Origin: Isoperla grammatica
Taxonomy: Eukaryota; Arthropoda; Insecta; Plecoptera; Perlodidae
Reading direction: 5' to 3'
Assembly: GCA_945910005.1 (NCBI GenBank)
Contig: OX246742.1
Span: 47,766,211-47,830,210, forward strand
DNA length: 64,000 nucleotides
In this document: positions 34,901 through 49,900 of the stretch, piece by piece
Layout of the letters: each line of letters starts with the position of its first letter
How positions within the stretch are numbered: position 1 is the stretch's first letter
The notes under the pieces: model-generated
What the model was told of the DNA's origin: nothing
What the model saw: the letters and a program-made list of their open reading frames with translations, nothing else
Database searches by the model: none
Position numbers and translations under genes: made by a program

Positions 34901-37900
34901 ATGACCTTCACAACTATCACCCTAACTCATCCGCCAATTTATTTATATTTCGCACAAAACGAATTCATTTTACTTTTGACATTATTTTTATTGAATTTAA
35001 ATTAACACTACCCCTCACCTCACGATTAACCAAAATATATCTCGAAACCTCTTGAAAATTAAACTTCCACTAAAAAAAAACTTCATTCTACCTTATCCAC
35101 CCCTCATTAACCTATCGCACATACGAAATGAACTCCTCTTAAAACAATGAAACTTGACACACAAAACCTTACACTTCTCTCAAAAATACAACACTTCCAT
35201 ATGACACACTTTAAAACCCACTTCTTAGCGCGAACGAACTCTACATCCCCAAATACTTCCTACATCCCCCTCGTGAAGAAACCGTAACACCAACAAAAAA
35301 AAAAAACATCTGTTTGCGAGCTGAAGGCTCTGACCTTGAACGACCCCTCCAAGACCGACCCCCCGAAACCAAGCTCACTGCCCGCTGTTCACTGAACATC
35401 TTACATAACACAAAATACGTAAACTAAAATTAACAAAATTACCAACGTTATTCTACCTATTGTTAATCGGCCTAAACTCTAATTGATCGCTACGTTCGTC
35501 ATAATAACTCGCTCGTCTCTGATGGAGCACATCCTCGCAAATTATTTGTCACATCCGGGATTTTATTTATTTTAACGTACCACCTTTAAAAGTTAACGGG
35601 TTGAATTTCATCTTACTCCGACAAATAGACACATTCTCACTACTCCTTCCCCGCCTTTCCTTATTCCTTTTTACCTCTACTTTCTTGAATTTAACACTTC
35701 TCTTCCTTAGCTCTCTCTTTCTACTTCTTTTCTTACTTGATCCGCACTTCTTTAACTTACGCAACTTCTTACCTTTCCTCAACCTCTTTACTTTCCTTAA
35801 ACTGAAGTTACTTTTCTTTTCCTTATCTACGTTTACTTTCTTCCCCAACACATTAACACTTGAATCTACTTCGCTTATCTTTGACTCTAATTCGCCACTC
35901 ACTATCTCAACACTTTTATTCTTACCTTCCTTACTTCCATAGATTGCTTTATGCATCTCATTCTTACACTCTACTATTACTTCTTTTAACTCTTCCTTAA
36001 ACTTCTTCCTATCGTTTCTTAACTCCTCAATTAATTGTTTCATATCTTTGTTTACCTGTTCTGCGTTGTCATTCATATCCTTCATATCTTTCTTTAACTG
36101 TTCTGTGTTGTCATTTATATTCTTTAACTGTTCTGCGTTGTCATCCCCCTTACTTTCTAACCTTTGCGTGTTATCCTTCATATCCTTCCTTATCTGCTTA
36201 TTATCGTTTCTTAACTGTTCTACGCTGTCCTTTATTTCCTTTAAGAGCACCAACAGCTCACTTTTTTCCACTGCCATTGTTTCAAATTATCTTTACTGAA
36301 TATAAAAAAAAATCAATTATTAAACTACAGTTACTTATTCAATCGTTACCAACTTATATGACAAAGACATTACAAGGCTCGTTAAATACAATTATTAATC
36401 TTAACACAATCACAATTCGTTACAATATTTATGTTTAATATATCACTACAACCTTTTTATAAAAAATTACCGCAACAACGAAATACAAAATTAACAAGAT
36501 AACATAAATCTTGGGCGGTGAATCGGACCCCATACGTTTTTACGATTCACGCCACACGTTGCAAGGCGCCATTTGAGACAGTACGGATAAAAGAAAACAA
36601 AAGAAAACAAACCCTCAGCTAGCTCAACTTTGGGTTGTTGGTAGAGCACAAAAAATATATGAAAAGTTGTTGTTGCTTAAATAAAATATGAGATTATGGT
36701 TGTAGGATAATAGGAATTAAAAAATAGAATAGTATAAAATATAAATCTTAATGTTTAATTAATAACACAAATGACACAAAAGATACACAAAAATGAAAAT
36801 GAAATACATAATTAAACAAAATGAATGAATGAAAACAAAAGTCTGAAATAAATATCGTTATTACTATTCTACCTCCCTATGGCCATAGTATGGTAAAAAA
36901 GTAGTAACGATACCTGTTGTAGCGCTGGCTGGAGATGGCTTGATGTACGGATGGCGATGGTGATATTGATGATGTTGACGATTAGGTTGATGCAGCCGGA
37001 GAGCGTGGGTGTTTATAACTGTCTATGGGTTGGAGTTGTGGTGGTCTCTTGTTGTTGTATTGTTATTATTGTGTCCCGTTCGTTGTCTCATACGTTGTTA
37101 CTTAATACTTATTAATTTATATTTACTGATTACTTATTATGATGATTACTTAGTACTAAAAACTACACTTCACTCACACCCGACCACGTTCGGCCAACCC
37201 GGCCATTGTCTCTCCTTACACCTTGGCCCGCGGCCGTCGTACGCCTAAAAAACCGACCTATTCGGCCAAAGGCCGTCTTCGTTCTGTTCACCGTCCCTCA
37301 GGACTCCGGCTACAAACTTGCCCCTGTGATCTTAGGGCGACCAATCAGAAGGCTCATTTATTGTTACGTCATGGAAGATTTTGAATTTGGTTTACCCTAA
37401 CTAGGGGGGTGTAGTGGCCTAAAAATGGACTAGCCTGGAACTTAGCCTTGAAGTGGAAGTTCTCACCCTCGGCGTGGTAACAACCTCTGACCTCCCCTCC
37501 AAGACAAATACCAGACCGTCATTAAAAATGTCAAATAATTTAGAAAACTGATACCCTTCTGAGAGGTTTCCCTTGACTTGGTGTGGCTTTTTAGAACACC
37601 CAAGCCGTGTGGGACAAGCCTGTACCGTCTCATGTATATGTATTTAGTATTTAGTATTTAGTAACATAATACCCAATAATAGTAATCGAGTAAGGGCTGG
37701 TATACAGAGCAGCTAGTAAGAAAGTTAGTATGCCTAACAAATACGTTGTTTTCAACATGGTAACCACCAATCAGAAGCCTTAAAATCCACCTATGTATGT
37801 ATTCTTCTTTATTATTATTATTAGCTCATATTCACTTCCTGGTTGTGTTCATAATACTGGGCCTAATAGTAATACATGTATAGGTGTATGTGTGCCTGTG

Positions 37901-40900
37901 TGGCAAGTTTTGGGGCATTAGTCCATGGTTTGTAATTTGTTGTGTTGGCATACCTTATTTCAAGATTTTCCACTGACATTGGCCAGCAATTTGTGACAGG
38001 TCATAACTTCAACTGTATAGCCCCACAATACAATACAATACAATACAACTCATAGCACGTAGTCAATGCATGGGCAGTTTGAGACCTTCGCTTTAAGCTT
38101 GGGCCTGTCGCTAGAAAATGCCAATGGATATGTCATCAAAACGTCACGAAACAAGGTCTATGAAGAGTGAAAACTTCAGACTTAACTCACGGATAATCAC
38201 CAAAATACACTAACATGTATATATGAAAGAAGTAGGCAGGTGTCAATCCTATATATTAATATTCATATGTATTTCAATGTATTGTATTTCTTTCTATTAC
38301 TTATTAATATTTATTGTATGTATGTATTTCAAAGAAGAACCACATTGGCAGAAAGCTTCTACCAGTCTGTCAGGAAGCTACTTTGGAAAGATGAAATCCC
38401 AAGGCAATGCAAACTTCTAATATATAAACTATACTTTCTACCAATACTGACATATAACACAATTACATGGACCATGGGATTCAAAGCGGAAAATCAAATA
38501 GTGGCAGCAGAAATGAAGTTCCTGAGAAGCACACTGGGTGTGACAAACAATGAATGGATTAGAAGTAGTGTGATCAGAGAAAGATTAGGTGTTGAAAGCG
38601 TGAAAGTAAGATTGGAGAGAGAACGTCTTCGTTGGTTTGGACATATGAAAAGGATGGACCTGACTAGGATACCAAGAAGAGAGTTCGAACAACAACAAGA
38701 AGAAGGGCATAAGAAGAAAGTGGGCATACCGAGAGACAAGTGGATGAATCAGATCAAAGACAGTGTGGAGTTTAGAGGAAGATCATGGAACGAAGTTGAG
38801 GCAGAAAGACTATGGGAAAGCCGCGAGCGATGGAGGGAACTACTAAACAGGGTAACGGAATAAGTGATCGAGGAAGAGGTTGAGGAGGTGGTTGTGTCAG
38901 GCCCGGCTAGCCGGCAACGAAGACATTAGCCCAAGAAATGGAGTACTTCGCTACACCCCCCTACCCGATAATTAATGTTGGAAACGGGGTCAAGATATAT
39001 ATATATTTCAATTAGTAAATTCACAAATAATAAACCCAGAAATTCCCCCCCCCCCCCCCCCCCAAAAAAAAATATCCATTTTTAAAAACTTAATATAATA
39101 AGAAACTGGTCTGGAATCAGTAGGAACTATTCACAAGTATTGTATGTCTACTACTATATTTACACCTAATTTGTTGAAATTATCTACTCCCAAGGCATAG
39201 ACAATGCGTGGACATCGTGTAGGCTTTCCGCTTTGTGATTTCAGGCATCCAAGTAAATGCACACTCCATAGGCCTACTAATCTTATATATAATTCATTGT
39301 TTTCAGGTATGCAAGTTGATGGAATACAGCGAAGACAACATCACACATCATATTCATTACGTCCAAATCCAGCATAAGTCTGTAGCCCAATTGAAGAACA
39401 AAACCATACCTCAGATCAACATTGTAGCAAGCCTGTTAAAGCGTGACATGCACAAGGTATGTGTGTTTTAGTAGGCCTACTGAGTTTCCAGATCCACGGC
39501 TGAGAGCCAAAAACGGGTGGACACATCACAATGTGGTACCGGTACCTACTGTATATCAGACTGTCACACAGAGTTGGACGTTCCTATTGTTACGTCACTT
39601 AAATATTGTAGTGTGAAAATGGAAGTTTATTCATTTTCACACTGGATTCCTTCACTGTCGTGTTTTGTTCTACTTGATTGTGACATGGGTAAACAACACT
39701 CTGTTTTGATCACAATCAGGTAGGTGCTGAGCTGGCTATTGTGTAATCATCAATCTAGGGCAACAATACTAACATTAGAATACTGACACAGCATAATGGT
39801 CATACAAGTAATTTGGTAACTTTGCTGTGTCAGGGGTTTTGGGAGGCCCAAGTTGGATTGTTGTTAGGAGTTTGGTCTGAGCCCCACTCTTGCATTTTGG
39901 CTTGGGTGGGGGGTCGAACCATGTAGGTTGATGAGTGATTATAGTCATGAGCAGCTAGCACAAGCCAAAGAAGGGGTAAAGGGGGGGGAAGGTGACGTGA
40001 TACGGTCGAGGTGGATTAAAAGTGGTGAGGCTCGGGAGTCTCGGGGGGGACCGGTCGGAGGAGCCGTTGAAGATGGTCGTAATGTAGGCGCATGAAGATG
40101 GAACGGGCCGAGTTCGACCGGCGGTGCCATGGGGCACAAGGACTATCCCCGAGGAACGAACCAAGGAGTCACGAGGGACAAACGGACGGGGCGAAAGCCA
40201 ACCAAGGTAGTGTGACTCCTTAGTAGTAGATTAGAGGGAGATAGATAAAGATCGGTACGCCACGTCTTTGCCACGGTAGGATGAATGTCTATTATCTATT
40301 GTGTAACATAATAAATGTACGGTTCCTCGATGTTTGAGCCCAGGACTGTTGATTTAAGTACCTAGTCTCCCGGCCTTCCTCAGACATAGCAACGATCCCA
40401 AATGTACGAGTTCACGTATGTCAAGAGAGGGTTACGTCCCCAGTGAAACCTTGTGACAGCCGACCTGAACATGGGTTCGAGTCCCGTACCAGGCTGGTAG
40501 GGACAAGGGTGGGTCGGCGCGTGAATTCGGTACATAACAATATCTCCAATCCGGCAAAAGCATAATATGCTTCTGGGAATCTTACTGGAAGGGTAAAGGT
40601 GGAGAAGCCAGATGAAGCCAGTCCATGTCCTCCCCTTTCTCTTTCGTCCTACTTGTCCTTTTCCTCCAATCCCCTCTGACATCATATGAACTAATTGTCG
40701 AGTATGTCGTTCAATGCCAATAATAATCAAAATCCAATCCTAGTTCTTTTCGGATCACTTTTCTTTTAAATAATTTCTGAACACAATTACCTTTGACACA
40801 TTTCAGTCTCGTAGTCTCTTAATCAGTCGTGTATTTTTTCAATTTTGTTTTGTGTTCCACTACTCATAACAATGTATCTACAACCTTCTTTTTACACAGG

Positions 40901-43900
40901 TTTGTGTATTTTAGGAGAGTGTGCTTCAATTTGTGATGGTGCTACGAGGGAACCTGTACCCGCTTTCTGCGCTGTTAGCAGTGGGCGGAATCTTCCGTCT
41001 ACACTTGCCTCTGCACGGCTCACTCCCAGACTGGTAGGTCCTCCCTCGCTTTCACCGTCGGATCCCGTCCTTGGGCTACCTGCCAGCGTAATACCGGAAT
41101 CTCTTGTTTCAGGCGTGGGAATGCTTCACATGACGTACGTCAGTTGCCTTGGATTGAGCTTCCGTCTGACACGGCATTCTTCCGACATACCTGTCCTCTG
41201 TGGTACGTTCACGACTAATGACCTGGCAATCCGGCAGTCGTGTTTCAACTTTGCCATTAGTAGCACCCAAGTGGGTTCTACATATTTTGAGAACTACTTG
41301 TTTAGTTGTTGACACTTAGCTGTCGACTCTGAACACTTCTGCTAGAACTTGTGTTAGGTTGTTGTAGGTACCGCTGTAGATTTTAGAGCATTACCCCATA
41401 GATTTTCCTAGAGGCCCTTCTTGCCCACCCCCTCCCCCCCCCCTGAATCAGCAGGTACTCGGGGAAACATTTTCACAGCCCTATTTTTGGCATATCGTTC
41501 ACGTAGATACTGAAGAACATAGAACTAAGAATGCACCCCTTCCTGGGGTATTCCACGTACGTATAGTAGAATCTTCCCATTTTGCTTGACCACTGCCGGC
41601 TTCTAGCCGCACACTCTGCTTCCTACCAGTAAGGAAAGACTTGATTCAGGTCTTTTCTGGGCCTGTAATCCCATAGAATTTAAGAATTTTAATTTCAACC
41701 TTGTGTGCTGGTTGTGCACCCAACCTTAAGAAATCTATGTTTGTACATTGCCATTGTATAAAACCACAGATGAATAAACAACGTGAGCATCAAGAGCAAT
41801 CTGCAATATTGTGTTCTTAATGGTCTACAAGGATTTAAAGTTGGCTACATAGGGCCTAAATGTAGAGATATTGTTGTATGTTGTTTGCCATGAAATCACA
41901 ACTCTCGGTCTTATGGGTGCTTGATCGTGTTCCCAGGCCCCATCCGGTGCCAGTAGCAGACGTACCCGGTATGATACATCAACATGGGAAGATCTATAAT
42001 AGGAAGATCATAAACCAAAACTTTGAAACGGAAAAGAATAACAAAGTTGATACTCCAGGATTTGGAGTCCCAGGTAATTTATTTTATGTCCATTCAACAA
42101 CTTTTTGTAATACCATGCATGCGTGCAATGATGAAATTGTGAAATTTATTTTGCTTAACTGAAATGAATCCTAAGCAATTCAAAATTTTGTTTAAAAAAA
42201 CATGTAAACACATATCTTTTTATCTCTTATGCTAAGATAGAAGATTCTGTGATATAGTATCTAAATAATAAAGACTTGTAAATGTAAAATGTCAGTTATG
42301 CTACATCAGTAAGATGACAGTAATGTAATTAGGAGCCAGAACTTAAAAGAGACAGTTTTGTATAGAACGACGAATGTTGTATTTTTGTCACAAATTCGTT
42401 CAGTTGGTAGATAGATACCTTGCCATGTGAAGTTCTTCTATTTCTCGTTTGCCGTTACTACGTGGTTTACATTAGGATGTGTACAATTGCAGGCGATAAG
42501 ACCGTCATGCTGGAGATCCGCTACGGCGATGCCGACTCAACGGACTCTACTTGTGTGTATTTCAACAACTGGGGAAATAAGACGTACCCGCTTGGCCTCA
42601 TGAACGGCATCGAGATCACTCTAACCAACGTGTTCAAGAAGACGTCGCAGAAGGGCAGTTCGTACCTACAAGTCAACGACCTGACCGGTATCACGTTGGC
42701 TTCCATGCCGACGTACCACAGCGTGTGAGTAGTTGTGATCTCGTGATATGTAGCAGACGACTTGGTGTCGTATTGTGTTTTATAGGCAAACAATGTCTGT
42801 TGGATTGAATCTGCTCCATAGGAAAAATAAATTACAATAATGTTGTGGGGAAAGATGATAGTAATTGAGGAGATGATGAAGTTTAAAGATAGGTACTTCA
42901 AACCATTGCTACTTTCAAAAAGCTATTATGTAGTATTAGAGGTGTTTGGAAATGATTTATTTTTTCCTAAATTAGTGTTTAAAAATGCAAAAAGTGGTGT
43001 TATTTATATATTCTATTTCAGAGGCCATATTGTATATCGATCTTGTCACCTTTTGTCACTTTTTGCTTTGATCCTGGACTCAACTATGTGCCCTAATCTA
43101 ATCTAATCTAATCTAATGTAATCTAATCTAATGTCTAATGTGTATCTAATATATCTTATCTCATTTTATTCTTAGTATCAACTGGGTTAACCTTCCTGTA
43201 ATCATAGGCTACTCAAATGCTTACCTTTTAAAGGCTTATATTTAAATGCCTGCCTAGAATTAGAATTAGAATTAATATTTCGACATAAGCATCTTGACGA
43301 AACCAATATTTGTATCTTGTACAAGTCGAATGGTGAATAAATATTATTATTAACACGAACAATTTTCTTAAAAGATGCTTTAAACCAGATAATGTACAAA
43401 ATTTTATATGTGATTTAGGTTGCGTAGACTGGACTAGCATGTACAACATACCATTAGATCAAGTTGACTTAAAATTCAACCAATTTCTTAAAATCTACCT
43501 TTCTATATTTGGAACACATTTCCCTAAAAAACTCTTCCGTCCAAAAAATATTGCAAATTGTTATAAAGGATGGATAACAGAGGAAATTCGAGCATCATGT
43601 AAATTGAAGCGTGTATTATATCAACAGAGCAAGGTTGATAGCAGTAGGGACTTTAAACTATTCTTTAGCAATTTTAAGAAGGACTTATCAAAAACCATAA
43701 ATAAAGCTAAACGTGACTTCCATGCATCGATAATAAACAATGCAGACAACAAGGTGCGAGCAACATGGAACTTAGTAAATCATTTAACAGGTAAACAATC
43801 TAATGACAGAAGTCCTATTACTAAGCTTAAAATAGGTGATCTACAAGTCACGGATCAGCATGAGATAGCTGAAGCCTTTAATCAGTATTACGTTACAACT

Positions 43901-46900
43901 GCTGATAAAGTAATAAACAACAAAAAGGACACCACCCAACAATGTAGAGCGAATCTAAATAGCCTTAATTATGGTGACATACCGGACCTTGACTTATGTC
44001 AGACTAATCCTGTTGAAATTATCGAAATCATAAATAGCTTAAAGCCAAAAAAATCTTCGGGGTGGGATGAAATCTCAAACGTTATTTTGAAGTACAGTAG
44101 CCATTTCATTGCAGAGCCCTTATCACATATATGTAATTGCTCTTTTTTAGTGGGTATATTCCCAGAAAGACTAAAATACTCTGTTATAAAACCTTTGTTT
44201 AAAAAGGGAGCTAGAGAAAACATAGAAAATTACCGGCCGGTTGCGTTGTTACCGACCCTTTCAAAGGTTTTTGAAAAATTATTCTTGAACAGACTTCATC
44301 CGTTTCTAAAGAGGCACAATGTATTATGTGACGAACAACATGGCTTCAGAGAAAAACGCTCTACAATGACAGCAACATTTCAACTAATTCACACAATAAA
44401 TAATGCACTAGAAAATAAACAAGTAGTAGGAGCCATACTGTGTGACTTATCAAAGGCCTTTGATACGTTAAACCATACAATTCTATTGGACAAATTAAAG
44501 TATTATGGTATGAGAGGCATTGCTGGATGTTGGGTGGAGTCGTACCTTACCAACAGAAAACAGAGAGTAGATATTACTTGTAATAATAACACGACTTCTT
44601 CGGGTTGGGAATATGTTTGTAGTGGTGTACCTCAAGGCTCAAATCTAGGCCCTGTTTTCTTTAGTCTCTACGTCAATGATCTAGCAGCTAATCTTTCAAA
44701 AGATGCCAGAGTTATTCTTTTTGCAGATGACACAAGTGTTGCAATAACCGCAAGGACCTTAGATGAACTAAAGCAAAAGTCTGAATCCATCCTCAAGGAA
44801 TTAGAAGACTGGTTCGCATCCAATAAAATGAAACTTAACTGCTCTAAAACACAGATTATAAGTTTCCAACTTAAAGGTGCTCAACCAAGCATAACCATTA
44901 GTCATAATAATATATCTATAGATGTAGTAGATGAAACTAAATTTCTTGGTATAACAATTGATTTTAAAATGAAATGGTTAGCTCATATTGAAAGCCTATG
45001 TAAGCGTCTTAATTCATCCTGTTTCATGCTTAAGTCGTTAGCTTCACAATGTGATATAGGTACACTAAAAACAGTATATTATGCAAATTTCCAGTCCCAT
45101 ATATCGTACGGAATACTTTTTTGGGGCAACTCACCTAATGCCAAAAAAATCTTTTGCCTCCAAAAGAGAGCCGTGAGGTATATGTGGCACTTAAGATCCA
45201 GAGTTTCATGTAGGCCTTTTTTTAAAAATAATCAAATACTCACTGTTGCATGCTTATATATTCTAGAAGTTTTAATGTTTGTGAGAGACTATCCGGACAT
45301 GTTCCAAACAAATGACAGTGTGCATAATATTAATACCCGTAACTCGAACAAATTGCACTCAACTCACCATAGGTTAAAACTATTGGACAGTGATCCAATC
45401 AATATTGGTATAAAGTTATACAATAAGTTACCTGATAACTTAAAAAATATAAATACCAGAACTTTATTTAAGAATCAAGTAAAAGGTTTTTTAATGGATC
45501 ACTGTTTCTATTCTGTTACTGAATTTATGTCATGACATTTCAACTACTTCTAATGTACTGTAGTAATTGAAATATAGTTATTAGTTATTAGTGTATAGTG
45601 TATGAATTGCTATAGGCCCTATGTAATGTGGTAATGACTCGTGGAAGTTGACTCTTGTACTTATACTTCTTTTGTACTATACTGTGTGTATATGTGTTTT
45701 TATGTGTGTATATATGTATTATTTTAACCCTAAATGACAACTTCGCATACTCGCATGTTCCTGTGACGTGCACATGAGTGTTTTAAGGAAGGCTATGTAA
45801 ATAAATAAATAAATAAATATTATTATTATTAAACCGTTTCCGAAGTGGAGGAACAGGTTTTGAACTTCTAGTATCGTATGTCGTCACTAATTCAGATACG
45901 GGTTAGATACGTACAATATTTAATAAATCAAATGTGTCGATGCACAGCAGGCAGTACCTACTTTTATACCACTTCTGAAAACGATGACACAATGATTTCT
46001 AACGTGACTTCATGGTCAGCTGGATCTCGACACTTGCCAATTAGTAGACAACCATGCTTGCACCCTTGGCAAGCTTGTTTTGAATTAGTAGTTTGGTGGC
46101 ATTATAGAGCTACCAAATAGCAGTGCAATAAAAAAATTGTACCTATTGCAATATTTGTCTTGCTTATGAAGACAACTTGAACATATTGTTGTTAAATCAC
46201 GATTAATTGCAATGATTAACTCTACTAATATAAGATATTCAAATCTGATTTCACCATACTTATTTTTTACATGTTTGTACCTTATACAAAATGTTCAATA
46301 GTCACAGAATCGTCAGCGTCGTGAGCACCAAAGCTGTGTTTATAATGTTGACAGGCAGTCCGCTTGGTTTCCGCTCACTGATATTTCTCTGCTGGAGAAA
46401 CTTCGCGCTGGTTCACCGATCTGCGGTGTCGTCAGCAATTGGAAACTTTTGAAGGTGGAGTTCAAACTCATCTGCTCGTGCTCGGCAGTCAGAGTCGGAC
46501 ATGTGTGCCCCGAACCAAATTGTCGAGCAGACTACCTCGATATGACAGTGGAAGTGAGGGCCCGGTAAGTTACCGTTGAGTCCGCCACTCGAGTTCCGAA
46601 GTGAACTGCGTGGCCCACGCCAGTGCTCGCAATGAGAATAGAACTCGGGGCCTGGTAAGTTAAGGTTTCGCATCAGCTGTAAGTTGAGCTTGTCTTTTTG
46701 TGTGTTACCTTGTTGATTCTAACAATTTAAGTATAAAACAATGTCTGAAGTTATTTTAATACCGACAACACACTACTTGAATTTACTGTTTTATTGCAGT
46801 GAAATGATATCAAGAGTGCTCGAGCAACCATTATAAACAGATAGGGCTGGGAGAAAACGTTTCATTTTCCTAAATTTTCACGTCTAAACGTATAACCCAG

Positions 46901-49900
46901 CCAATTCACAAAATTGATATGCCAAAAAAATTAAGATAATTTCTCCTAAAAAAATTGTTAAACGAAATAACATGTTTGAACAAATAAACACAATGTTTTT
47001 GTTTCATAATTTATATATTCATTGTTTATTATACCGTCTAGCTTTTGCGGCAAACAGTCCAAGCTGTAATTTTGTCACAGTGCATCTATGTATGGTATTG
47101 GTAGGCCTACACAAAACACACAGTGCAAACATCAAGTAGGCTACAGTACATAGCAGACATTTTGTCACAGGGCATGTATGTATGGTATTGGTAGGCCTAC
47201 ACAAAACACACAGTGCAAACATCAAGTAGGCTACAGTACATAGCAGACATAATTCTCAGTTTTTTAGTGGCCACTGGCCGTGCTAGACAATGAGAAACTT
47301 GGTGTCGCCCTCCAATGTTGCCAAGAGTTGGTGAACATTACTAGCTAATAGTGGTGTAGAACGATATCGATTATTCGATACGATATCGATACCGCGGGAA
47401 AATTGCCGTTAATTTCGTTATCGATATGGTATAGTGTCATATCGAAAATATCGCGATATCGTGGTCATCTTAAAATATTAAAATATTTCCGCTATGGTCT
47501 GCAGTATGCATTGCTGCAGTATGCGTTGCTGCAGCTTGTCACTGAGTACCTACCCCCCCCCCCAGTCCTCGAGGATAACGCGATATCATTGTCAACTTGA
47601 AGTATTTCTCCCGCGGTCTGCAGTACACGTTGCTTCAGTTTGTAACTGGACATCTACCCCCTCCACACAGATGGCCGCACGGGTCCGCGGGTTCCCTTTG
47701 TTTGCGTCGAGACATTGGATCCATTCAACTATTTGTACCTGGAACCCCGAATTCTTTCCAAGAAGAATGTTGTTGGTCAGTATTGCTTGATACTTTTACG
47801 ACTGTCAATAGCCGATGCCCGACACGTGACTAGACGTCATCACGCGAATTCAAGCCTTTATCGCTGTGCAGCAACTCGTACTGCAGGCCACGGGCGGAAA
47901 ATTTTCAAGTTGATACTGTAATGATATCCCGGGGGAAGGGTGGGTGGGGGGGTTTAGACGTAAAGACACTAACTGCAGCAAACGCGTACTGCTGACCACG
48001 GCGAAAACACTTTAAATTAACTACGATTTCTTATGTATTGTTTTATTACCGCCGAAAAAAATCCGATATCGGGATATCGATGTCAATTTTTTAATAACGA
48101 TATCGCGATACGATATCGACAAAATGGCGTCGATATCGATATTGAAAAAAATATCGTTTGACACCACTACTTGCTAACATTCAAATTGCCATTATTGCCG
48201 GCAGCCCGATATAGTCAAACTAGCATGTAAACATGTCCTTTTAGCAGTAAAAGTTAGCAGGCTCCAATTAAAACACCTCCATGTAAACGTGATCATCGAT
48301 CTGCAGTATTTCTATTGAATACGGACAATGCTCTGCCACCACTGTTCATTTCTTGTACTCGGTCGTGTACCTGGGCAACCGGCCCGGATATGCTTAGCTT
48401 GTTGTTTTTTATTTCAGGATTATAACGTATGGACTAGAAGGGCCAGTCCTTATTCATTTCAAGGACGACAACGTAAGAAAGCTCCTGGGCCTCACCAAGG
48501 ATCACTGGCAGACGTTATCAAACTTATCTATTAAGACTGATCTGATATACAATTGCGACAAGAATTACGAGGTGAGTTACTATGTTCACTCAAGAACTGC
48601 AGGTAGGTCAAACATTTGGTCTATTTAATGGATTATGACCAGCACTTCTACCTGAGATAAAATTACAAAATAAAATAGGTGTCGCAAAATGTGATGCTTG
48701 GATAGTAGATAGAGGACCAAGTGTTAACTTACAGGCAAATATTAAAAACATATTTAGGCACAGGACTGACATTTCAGTCGTCGGGGAAATCCTTTTATTA
48801 ATATTGCTAATTTAGGCTTACCTCAGCTATATTGGGTCCAAATCCCCCGTTTACATTTATTTGGGTTTAGTACTATGTTGATATATTAAATTGAATGCAA
48901 GAATAATATCCCAGAAGTAATGTAGTGTGGGCCTTGCAGCAAAGGGGTACCGGGGGCAGACTACATTGGATCATAGCCGGGTTCTTGTTCATTTTGTCCG
49001 CCGAACCCAAAGCTAGTCGCAAGTCCAAACCTCTCTAAGCTGTGCGTTTGACTTAAACTGTGCCTTAGCTATATTGATATCCAAAAAAAATATTGACAAT
49101 CAAAATATATATTTTCCAATATCGAATGTTGATCAATAAAATGGATGGTTTGGTCCATCCCTACTTGACATATGTATTGTATCTGCCCAGTTCTACTTGT
49201 AGATTCTTCATGGAGTGTTTTCCTGTTTTTAGCCAGGAGACCACTCATATGCTCAGAATATCTTCCACGCCTTCTGCCGTCACCCACGTGAGAATACGAA
49301 CCTCTATCTGAATTGCCGGAAGTTTGCAGGTGACCGGCCCATGTGTGAGTGTCTTGTTAATCGTAACACTTACATGTACACTAATTGAGGCCCTTCGTGT
49401 AATAAGGGCGTTATTCGAATACCGTCCTAGCGGTCTAGTTTGTGTTGTGGTGCGTCGAGTTGGTTAAGATTCCGCTAATCGCGTCACAATCTTACCACTA
49501 AAGTTCCGCCTCCATAGAACTGATTTGTGAGGCGGAACTCGTAATGTTTTGACCAATGTGGAGCAATGTGTTAAGGAAGATTCTGGCAACGAATATCTAC
49601 CCAAAAAAGACATTAAATTGTCGGACAGTGATGGGGATGAATAGAAACAAAGGTTAAATAACATTTTGCAGAAGAAGGGCGTTATTCTTAAATTATATTT
49701 AATCCGCGGGGTAGACGGATTGATAAAAAAAGTTAAAATTTCATACAGACAAGTATTTAGTATAAATGAAGAATTGATACAATTATGACGATTGTGGTTA
49801 ATTTATTTCATGCCTAAAAAAGTTTATCTCATTTATCTCAAAACTATGTTTTCAGACTTGCGCCCTTATTCCACCCAGTGCCTCAATTACGCCTACTAAA

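Larger units (their letters stand above)
33014..37632 (-). mobile_element. Young non-autonomous LTR retrotransposon
   Basis: Two direct repeats of 1,059 bp, 33014-34072 and 36574-37632, begin TGAGAC and end GTCTCA. I found one difference between them (33032 versus 36592). TGTA flanks the whole at 33010-33013 and 37633-37636. On the minus strand the right copy is the 5' LTR. Two bases inside it is TGGCGCCTTGCAACG, a primer-binding site of the TGGCGCC type. GAGGGGTAT, a purine tract, lies just before the other LTR. The 2.5-kb interior has one frame and no protease, RT or integrase. It lies in a CTC1 intron. Confidence 0.95.

Noticed and set aside
35601..36299. Leu/Phe-rich plus-strand frames in the LTR element
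   Set aside because: Antisense of the lysine/glutamate-rich coiled-coil frame.
39517..39723. Open frame between CTC1 exons 4 and 5
   Set aside because: No resemblance to CTC1 and no suitable splice sites; exons 4 and 5 join in phase without it.
40450..40500. Possible tRNA gene (GGGTTCGAGTCCC)
   Set aside because: B box only; no cloverleaf or clear A box, and the downstream body is a dispersed repeat, so it was called a SINE.
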